The position numbers were made by a program, and so were the translations under genes. Under the pieces are notes generated by a model. The model was not told where the DNA came from. It saw only the letters and a list, made by a program, of their open reading frames with translations, and did no database searches. From Pseudomonadota bacterium (GTDB lineage: Bacteria > Chloroflexota > UBA5177), in contig JAJPIP010000066.1 in assembly GCA_021324655.1 (NCBI GenBank), positions 1 through 44,397 on the forward strand: a stretch of 44,397 nt of DNA. The letters run 5' to 3'. Positions 39,530-44,397 of this stretch are shown here, piece by piece (position 1 is the first letter of the stretch; each line of letters starts with the position of its first letter).

Positions 39530-40840
39530 TTACAGCGGAATATCCTCAGCCGGGCGCGGGCGAACGCCGTGGCGACGCGCGGGACCACCTCGCGGGCCCA
39601 TAGGCGGCCCGCCAGGCATTTCCGGCGTGGGGAGGACATCGGACGTCGATGCCATCTGCATGCGGAGTGTCTCGACCTGGCCCGCCATGACGACATCCAT
39701 CGGGATGTCGCCGCCGATCCAGCGCATCATGGAGGAGAGGAAGAGTTCCTTCAGGTAGGCGAAGGAGAAACCCTCCGTGGCGGCGGCCATCGCTGGAACC
39801 GCGTCCGGGGAGAGTCGCAGGGGCGGCCGAAGCCTCTCGTTCCAGAGCGCGATGTAGCGGCGGCGTTCGTCCTCGCCGGGCAGGTCGAACGGATACTTGC
39901 GATCGAAGCGGCTGGGACGGTCGAGGATCGCCGGATCGAGGCGCTCGGGGTGATTGCAGGTGGCAAGCGTCAGGATGCCCTCGTTGGCGGCGAATCCGTC
40001 CAGCTCGTTGAGGAAGTAGGCGCGGGTGTGCTCGTCGATCAGCGAATCCAGATCCTCGAGAACGAGAAGGCAGGGGGCAATCTGGCGGGCACGCTCAAAG
40101 ACGAAATGGATCCCCATGGGATGGCCGAAATTCTTGACGTAGATACAGCGCCGGCCCAGGTCATTGATCAGCGCCTTGACTGTATGCGTCTTCCCGTTGC
40201 CGGGCGGTCCCAGCAGCAGGATGCCGCGCTTCCAGGGAATGCCGTACTCAGCGTATGTCTCACGGGCGGCAAAAAAAGCGTGCAGATCGGCGACGATCTC
40301 TTCCTTGAGTGTGTCGCGCAGGATGAGGGAATCAAGTGTTGTGCCGGCGATCGCCGCCAGGAGGGCATCGTCCTTCTGCCAGTCGCCCATGTTAAAGACG
40401 AGGATGTACTCGTCGGGTTCCTGGGTGTTCCACGCGCACACCGCCTGGTGGAACGCCTCGGCAATCGCCTGGGTCTCGGCGATGACGACGTAATGGTACC
40501 CGTTGGGACCACGGGAGATGCCGTCCTGAAAGTGCACGATCAGGACACGCAAGCACCGGTCCTCCCAGACCACATCGAGCAAACCCTGCTCGGTCCGCGA
40601 TTTCTGGCCGACCTCCGGGCCGCCCCAATGCATGAGATCCTGACGGTGCGGCACGCTGCGCCTCGTGAGCTCGCATAGACCAGCCTCGTGATATGCCCAG
40701 ATGTTGAAGGCCGGAAAGTATCCTTCCACGATGCCGCCATGGGGATAGAGAGTTCGGAGCCGCCGGCTGACCTCGTACCCAATCAGTGGAGCCGGTGCCG
40801 ACAGGACGTCGCTGATGAGATCGTCGAGAGACTGGGTCAT
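39530..40840 (-). CDS. AAA+ ATPase with unusual N-terminal domain
   Basis: A 436-residue classical AAA protein. Walker A is GPPGNGKT (residues 211-218), Walker B is LLVLEDLDS (258-266), and RPSRFDRKYPFDLPGEDER holds the arginine finger region. The N-terminal 195 residues form a separate domain that I do not recognise, containing GPNGYHYVVIAETQAIAEAF. The C-terminal 35 residues are Gly/Pro/Arg-rich and likely disordered. Such single-AAA proteins act as remodelling motors, but the client is unknown. AAAGGA precedes the ATG. The gene is convergent with dihydroorotase. Confidence 0.86.
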   Translation of the reverse strand: MTQSLDDLISDVLSAPAPLIGYEVSRRLRTLYPHGGIVEGYFPAFNIWAYHEAGLCELTRRSVPHRQDLMHWGGPEVGQKSRTEQGLLDVVWEDRCLRVLIVHFQDGISRGPNGYHYVVIAETQAIAEAFHQAVCAWNTQEPDEYILVFNMGDWQKDDALLAAIAGTTLDSLILRDTLKEEIVADLHAFFAARETYAEYGIPWKRGILLLGPPGNGKTHTVKALINDLGRRCIYVKNFGHPMGIHFVFERARQIAPCLLVLEDLDSLIDEHTRAYFLNELDGFAANEGILTLATCNHPERLDPAILDRPSRFDRKYPFDLPGEDERRRYIALWNERLRPPLRLSPDAVPAMAAATEGFSFAYLKELFLSSMMRWIGGDIPMDVVMAGQVETLRMQMASTSDVLPTPEMPGGPPMGPRGGPARRHGVRPRPAEDIPL

Positions 40841-41003
40841 GACACGTCCTTTTCAGTCCACGCAGTCTACTCCTCGGGGTGATTTACCGCTACAGCCTCC
40901 ACCGGCCGTGTCATCGTTCTGTCATGCGTGGCCCCTATCATACGAGTGAGTAATCAACCCCCGGACGTAACGTCAAGGCAAAGAGGACGAGAGGGCCTGC
41001 GAG

Positions 41004-41681
41004 ATGCGCTTGTTGCTTGTCGAGGATGACAAGTCGCTGGCCGATGCTATTCGGCGTGGCCTGGTCCAGGAGGGCCACGTGGTGGATGTCGCCCACAGCG
41101 GTGAGGAAGGCTTCAACCTCGCCGCCTCCGGGCTGCACGATGTGGTGATTCTCGACGTGATGCTGCCGGGGAAGAGCGGGACCGACATCGCGCAGGCGCT
41201 GCGCCGGAACAACTCGCACGTGCCGGTCCTCATGTTGACGGCGCGCGATACCCTGCCGGATCGCCTCGCCGGCTTCGACGCAGGCGCCGACGACTACCTC
41301 ACCAAGCCGTTCGCCTTTCAAGAGTTGGTGGCGCGCGTGCGAGCTCTGGGGCGCCGGGGCACGGCGGCTCTCGAGGACGAGACGCTGGTGGTGGGGGATC
41401 TGGTGATGGATACCCGCGCCCACGAGGTGCGGCGCGGCGACACGGTCATCGATCTGACGCCGCGCGAGTACGCCTTGCTCGAGTTCCTGATGCGCAATGC
41501 CGGTCAGGCGCTCAGTCGCACCATGATCCTGGATCGTGTCTGGGAGTATGGGTTCGACTCCTTCGCCAATGTGGTGGATGCCACGATCCTCCGACTCCGC
41601 AAGGCGATCGACGACGGGTTTGACTACCCTCTGATCCAGACCGTGCGCGGCGTCGGCTACCGAATCAAGGCCCCGTCGTGA
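41004..41681 (+). CDS. OmpR-family response regulator
   Basis: A 225-residue two-domain regulator. The receiver has Asp8/Asp9, phospho-acceptor Asp51 in VVILDVMLPG, Thr79 and Lys101. The C-terminal winged helix carries LTPREYALLEFLMRNAGQAL and the recognition part FANVVDATILRLRKAID with the final TVRGVGYRI. The sensor kinase gene follows with a GTGA overlap. The divergent AAA ATPase gene is 163 bp away; TATCAT at 40936-40941 is a possible -10 with a leader of about 60 nt. The signal is unknown. Confidence 0.95.
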   Translation: MRLLLVEDDKSLADAIRRGLVQEGHVVDVAHSGEEGFNLAASGLHDVVILDVMLPGKSGTDIAQALRRNNSHVPVLMLTARDTLPDRLAGFDAGADDYLTKPFAFQELVARVRALGRRGTAALEDETLVVGDLVMDTRAHEVRRGDTVIDLTPREYALLEFLMRNAGQALSRTMILDRVWEYGFDSFANVVDATILRLRKAIDDGFDYPLIQTVRGVGYRIKAPS

Positions 41682-43099
41682 ACGCTCTGACCGGTCTCCT
41701 CCGGCGGCCCGTGGCCGGAGACGCCGAGATGCAACGGGTCGGCTGGCGTCTCGCGCTGCAGACGATCTTGCTTCTGCTGGTGATGATTGTCGCGCTGGAG
41801 GCGGTCGTCTATGTCATCGCCGGCAATTCCCTGCGCGGCTCGCTGCAGGCGACTTTACAGGGCCGCGCGCAGCAGTTCGATCCCGACATCTGCGCGTCTT
41901 ATCATTTGCGCTGCGGTTTCGGCTCGAGCCGGCCCGAGCCGACGCATGGGCCCGTCGGCACCAAGCCGGGCCCAACTCCCGCACAGGGGCCACCTCCCGG
42001 CCCGCCCATTCCCAATGATGTCAGCGCGGTCTACGTGAACCGCTCCCTGGAGATCAAGCACGCGGACGGCTCGCTCGGGTGGGTGCTGCTCGATCGCGCG
42101 GGCGCCCGCCGTGCCGTCCAGACCGGCCGTGCTCAGTGTTGCCCCATCGTCGAGCACGGCCGGAACGGCGGCCAGCCGTATATGGTCTTCAGCGCTCCGT
42201 TGCTGTATCACGGGCGGATCATCGGTGCCGTGCAGACCGGTATCTGGGCGCACCAATATCTCGAGGCGATGGAAACCCTTCTCCGTGTCCTGCTGGTGGT
42301 TGCCGTCCTCGGTCTGCTCATCGCCGGCGCGATCACGGTGGTGCTGGTGGGGCGGGCATTGCAGCCCATTCGCCGCGCGGTGCAGCGGCAACGCGACTTC
42401 GTTGCCGACGCTGCGCATGAGCTGCGCACACCCCTCGCGATCGTGCGAACCGTCGCCGAACTGGGGTTGGGGGAAGAGGATCCGGCCGATCTGCATGCCT
42501 CAATCGAGCAGATCCTGGCGGAGAACACTCATCTCACGCGCCTGGTCGACGACCTGTCCCTGCTGGCCCGTGCCGACACGGGGGTGGTGCGGGTGGAGCG
42601 CGGGCGGGTCGACCTCTCGGCGCTCGCCGCCGATATTGCATCGGAATTGGTGCCGTTGGCGGAAGCGAAGGACATCCGGCTCGACATGCGAATCGCCCCC
42701 ACGATCCACGTCAACGGTGACCTGACCCGGCTTCGCCAGCTGGTGCTCATTCTGCTGGACAATGCACTGAAATACACGCCGGATGGGGGGACGGTCCGTC
42801 TCACTCTGGCGCGAGAGGGACATCGCGCTCGGCTGGAGGTCGCCGATTCCGGTCCCGGCATTCCGCCCCATGATCTCGAGCGCGTGTTTGACCGCTTCTA
42901 TCGGTCCGAGCAGTCGCGATCCGGCGAGGGCAGCGGCCTGGGGCTGGCCATCGCTCGGTGGATCGTGGGGGCGCATGGCGGGCAGATCGAGGCTCGCAAC
43001 CGGCCGGAAGGCGGCGCTGTCTTCGCCGTCACGCTCCCGGTCGGAGGCCGGCGGGCACCGGCCGTCGCCCGCGAGGGACAGAGCGCCCCGGCGGGTTAG
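41678..43099 (+). CDS. Sensor histidine kinase
   Basis: A 473-residue membrane kinase. Helix 1 is about residues 24-48, the outer sensor domain about 50-200, helix 2 about 202-224. The sensor loop has a Pro/Gly-rich insert (PGPTPAQGPPPGPPIP) and Cys residues including a CC pair at 154-155. The H-box DFVADAAHELRTPLA puts the phospho-His at 247; the N box DNALKYTPDGG, G1 DSGPGIPP and GSGLGLAI complete the kinase. The start is a GTG overlapping the regulator stop. The stop TAG overlaps the convergent CoxL-type stop by 3 bases. Confidence 0.95.
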   Translation: MNALTGLLRRPVAGDAEMQRVGWRLALQTILLLLVMIVALEAVVYVIAGNSLRGSLQATLQGRAQQFDPDICASYHLRCGFGSSRPEPTHGPVGTKPGPTPAQGPPPGPPIPNDVSAVYVNRSLEIKHADGSLGWVLLDRAGARRAVQTGRAQCCPIVEHGRNGGQPYMVFSAPLLYHGRIIGAVQTGIWAHQYLEAMETLLRVLLVVAVLGLLIAGAITVVLVGRALQPIRRAVQRQRDFVADAAHELRTPLAIVRTVAELGLGEEDPADLHASIEQILAENTHLTRLVDDLSLLARADTGVVRVERGRVDLSALAADIASELVPLAEAKDIRLDMRIAPTIHVNGDLTRLRQLVLILLDNALKYTPDGGTVRLTLAREGHRARLEVADSGPGIPPHDLERVFDRFYRSEQSRSGEGSGLGLAIARWIVGAHGGQIEARNRPEGGAVFAVTLPVGGRRAPAVAREGQSAPAG

Positions 43100-44397
43100 A
43101 GTTCTCGCATGGCGCGCAGCAGTGTCTCCGGAGGCAGCGGCAGGTCATGGAGCTCCGCGCCATACGGCCGCAGGGCGTCTTCGAGGGCGCTGACCATGGC
43201 CGGTATCGCTGCAATGGTGCCGCTCTCCCCGGTTCCTTTGGCCCCCTCCGGACCAAAGGGTGAGGGCGTCTGGAGGTGTTTGATCTCGATCGCGGGAGCG
43301 GTATCGAAGGTGGGGATGGAGTAGTCGGCAAAGGTCGACGTCAGGTTCTGGCCGTCCTCGCCAAAGACGCAGGCGTCGAAGAGGACGTTGCCGATCCCGT
43401 GCACGACGCCGCCGTGGATCTGTCCTTCGACGTTGGTCGGATTGATGAGCGTCCCCGAGTCGTGGACGACGACATATCGCAGGATCTGCACCCGCCCCGT
43501 CTCGGCGTCAACCTCGGCCATGACGATCGTGACCCCCCCTGCCCAGACCGAGTGGTGCTCCGGTGCGAAGCGGTGAAATGCGGTGAGTTCATGACTGCTC
43601 GCCGCCCGGATGACCTGATTCAGGTGAATCGATCGCTCCTCGACGCCGCGCACGGCGGCACGCCCGTCCGCCAGGACGATATCCTCGGGCGCCGCCTCGA
43701 GCAATTCGGCTGCGGTCTCCCGTAACCGCTCGGCGACCTCCCGCGCCGCGATCCCCACCGCGTTGCCGCCGTCGTATGTCATTCGGCTGGCAAAGGTGCC
43801 GATGCCGTCGGCTTGCGTGGTGTCGCCGGATATCACCCGCACGGACGGAACGGGCACACCCAGATGCTGCGCCGCGATCTGCGCAAAGGTGGTCGCGTGG
43901 CCCTGACCGGTGCTGGGAGAACCCACCGTGACAGTGACGCCGTCTTCCTGGACCGACACCCGTGCCTCTTCGAACCCGGCCCCGGTCGATTCGATGAAGG
44001 CAACCAGGCCGATGCCGACGCAGCGCCCTGCCCGCCGTAGCTCCGCTTGTTGTCGCCGCATCTCGTCGTAGCCGGCCAGCTCCAGCGCCTCACGGAGGTA
44101 ACGCGGAAAATCGCCGCTGTCGTAGATGACGGGGGCATCGTTCAGGCGCAGGCCGGTGTCGTGTGGGAAGACGTCGGCCGGGAGAAAGTTGCGGCGGCGG
44201 ATTTCGGCGGGATCGAGCCCGAGACGTCCCGCCGCCTTGTCGAGCAGCCGCTCCATGACGTAGACACCCTCCGGACGCCCACCGCCGCGGAGCGCGGCTC
44301 CCGGACACTTATTGGTGTAGACAGCCGTCACGTGGGCATGGAGCGCCGGGAGGCGGTACGGACCGATGAGATGGCGGACCGTGTTGGCGGCAATGCC
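43096..44397 (-). CDS. Xanthine dehydrogenase/CO dehydrogenase-type molybdopterin subunit (partial)
   Basis: The last 433 residues of a large CoxL/XdhA-like molybdenum hydroxylase subunit; the N-terminus lies beyond the right edge. Family blocks are NKCPGAALRGGGRPEGVYVM, GSPSTGQGHATTFAQIAAQ, and the C-terminal GPEGAKGTGESGT, which includes the conserved active-site Glu (GESG). These enzymes bind molybdopterin cytosine dinucleotide and oxidise purines, aldehydes or CO with small FeS and FAD subunits. The CO-type active-site loop would be upstream of the visible part, so CO oxidation cannot be claimed. Confidence 0.9.
   Translation of the reverse strand, partial: GIAANTVRHLIGPYRLPALHAHVTAVYTNKCPGAALRGGGRPEGVYVMERLLDKAAGRLGLDPAEIRRRNFLPADVFPHDTGLRLNDAPVIYDSGDFPRYLREALELAGYDEMRRQQAELRRAGRCVGIGLVAFIESTGAGFEEARVSVQEDGVTVTVGSPSTGQGHATTFAQIAAQHLGVPVPSVRVISGDTTQADGIGTFASRMTYDGGNAVGIAAREVAERLRETAAELLEAAPEDIVLADGRAAVRGVEERSIHLNQVIRAASSHELTAFHRFAPEHHSVWAGGVTIVMAEVDAETGRVQILRYVVVHDSGTLINPTNVEGQIHGGVVHGIGNVLFDACVFGEDGQNLTSTFADYSIPTFDTAPAIEIKHLQTPSPFGPEGAKGTGESGTIAAIPAMVSALEDALRPYGAELHDLPLPPETLLRAMREL

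Noticed and set aside
43096-44397. Carbon monoxide dehydrogenase large subunit
   Set aside because: The diagnostic active-site loop for CO oxidation is not in the visible part, so only the broader molybdenum hydroxylase family is claimed.

Overview
The window is 44.4 kb of GC-rich, densely coding bacterial chromosome with no rRNA, tRNA, CRISPR array or prophage that I could recognise. The gene set fits a terrabacterial lineage: a short primary sigma factor, DUF1385, DUF5996 and DUF6062 proteins, a MoxR/DUF58/DUF4129 cluster, UDP-galactopyranose mutase, a CoxL-type molybdo-enzyme and a bL37-like micro-protein. Chloroflexota (Thermomicrobia or a relative) or a neighbouring phylum is my best guess. 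No marker gene here settles it.

Layout. 1-2461 (minus): cell-surface polysaccharide genes, namely a glycosyltransferase, glf and a partial GH1-like protein. 2929-8290 (plus): a beta-propeller protein, a small conserved protein, an SDR, a membrane-anchored TPR protein, an ART-like small protein, a lipoprotein and a DUF5996 protein. 8326-17516 (minus): DUF1385, a TIR-STAND-TPR protein (candidate NAD-consuming defence or signalling protein), the DUF4129/DUF58/MoxR cluster, an MFS exporter and a GNAT acetyltransferase. 17695-22521: a MarR regulator, a DEDDh exonuclease coupled to a YgeY-type M20 hydrolase, an amino-acid permease and a methyltransferase. 22627-25766 (plus): primary sigma factor, a PRC/DUF2171-like protein, and an ECF sigma/anti-sigma pair. 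26005-30783: a secreted protein, a truncated CDF transporter with a DUF6062 protein, a GalT-like HIT enzyme, two small membrane proteins and a VOC protein. 30926-31824: a RAYT transposase with REP palindromes, two of which lie inside its own reading frame. 31823-36816 (minus): a metal-permease pair and two tandem alkaline-phosphatase-superfamily paralogues. 36957-39513 (plus): a zinc-ribbon protein, a Pro/Thr-repeat anchored protein, a 27-residue bL37-like ORF between two strong intrinsic terminators, and dihydroorotase. 39530-44397: an AAA ATPase, an OmpR/HK two-component pair and a partial CoxL-type subunit.

Window-wide signals. At least six genes have a TANNNT -10-like box ending only 5-7 nt before the start codon and no Shine-Dalgarno sequence, so leaderless transcription looks common; a seventh (the marR-like gene) has the same geometry with a consensus -35. 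Other genes have clear AGGAGG-like sites. Several gene pairs overlap by ATGA or TGATG, which suggests translational coupling. The most interesting items are the TIR-STAND-TPR protein, the REP/RAYT locus with in-frame REP copies, the bL37-like micro-ORF, and the hairpin/U-tract directly in front of dihydroorotase.
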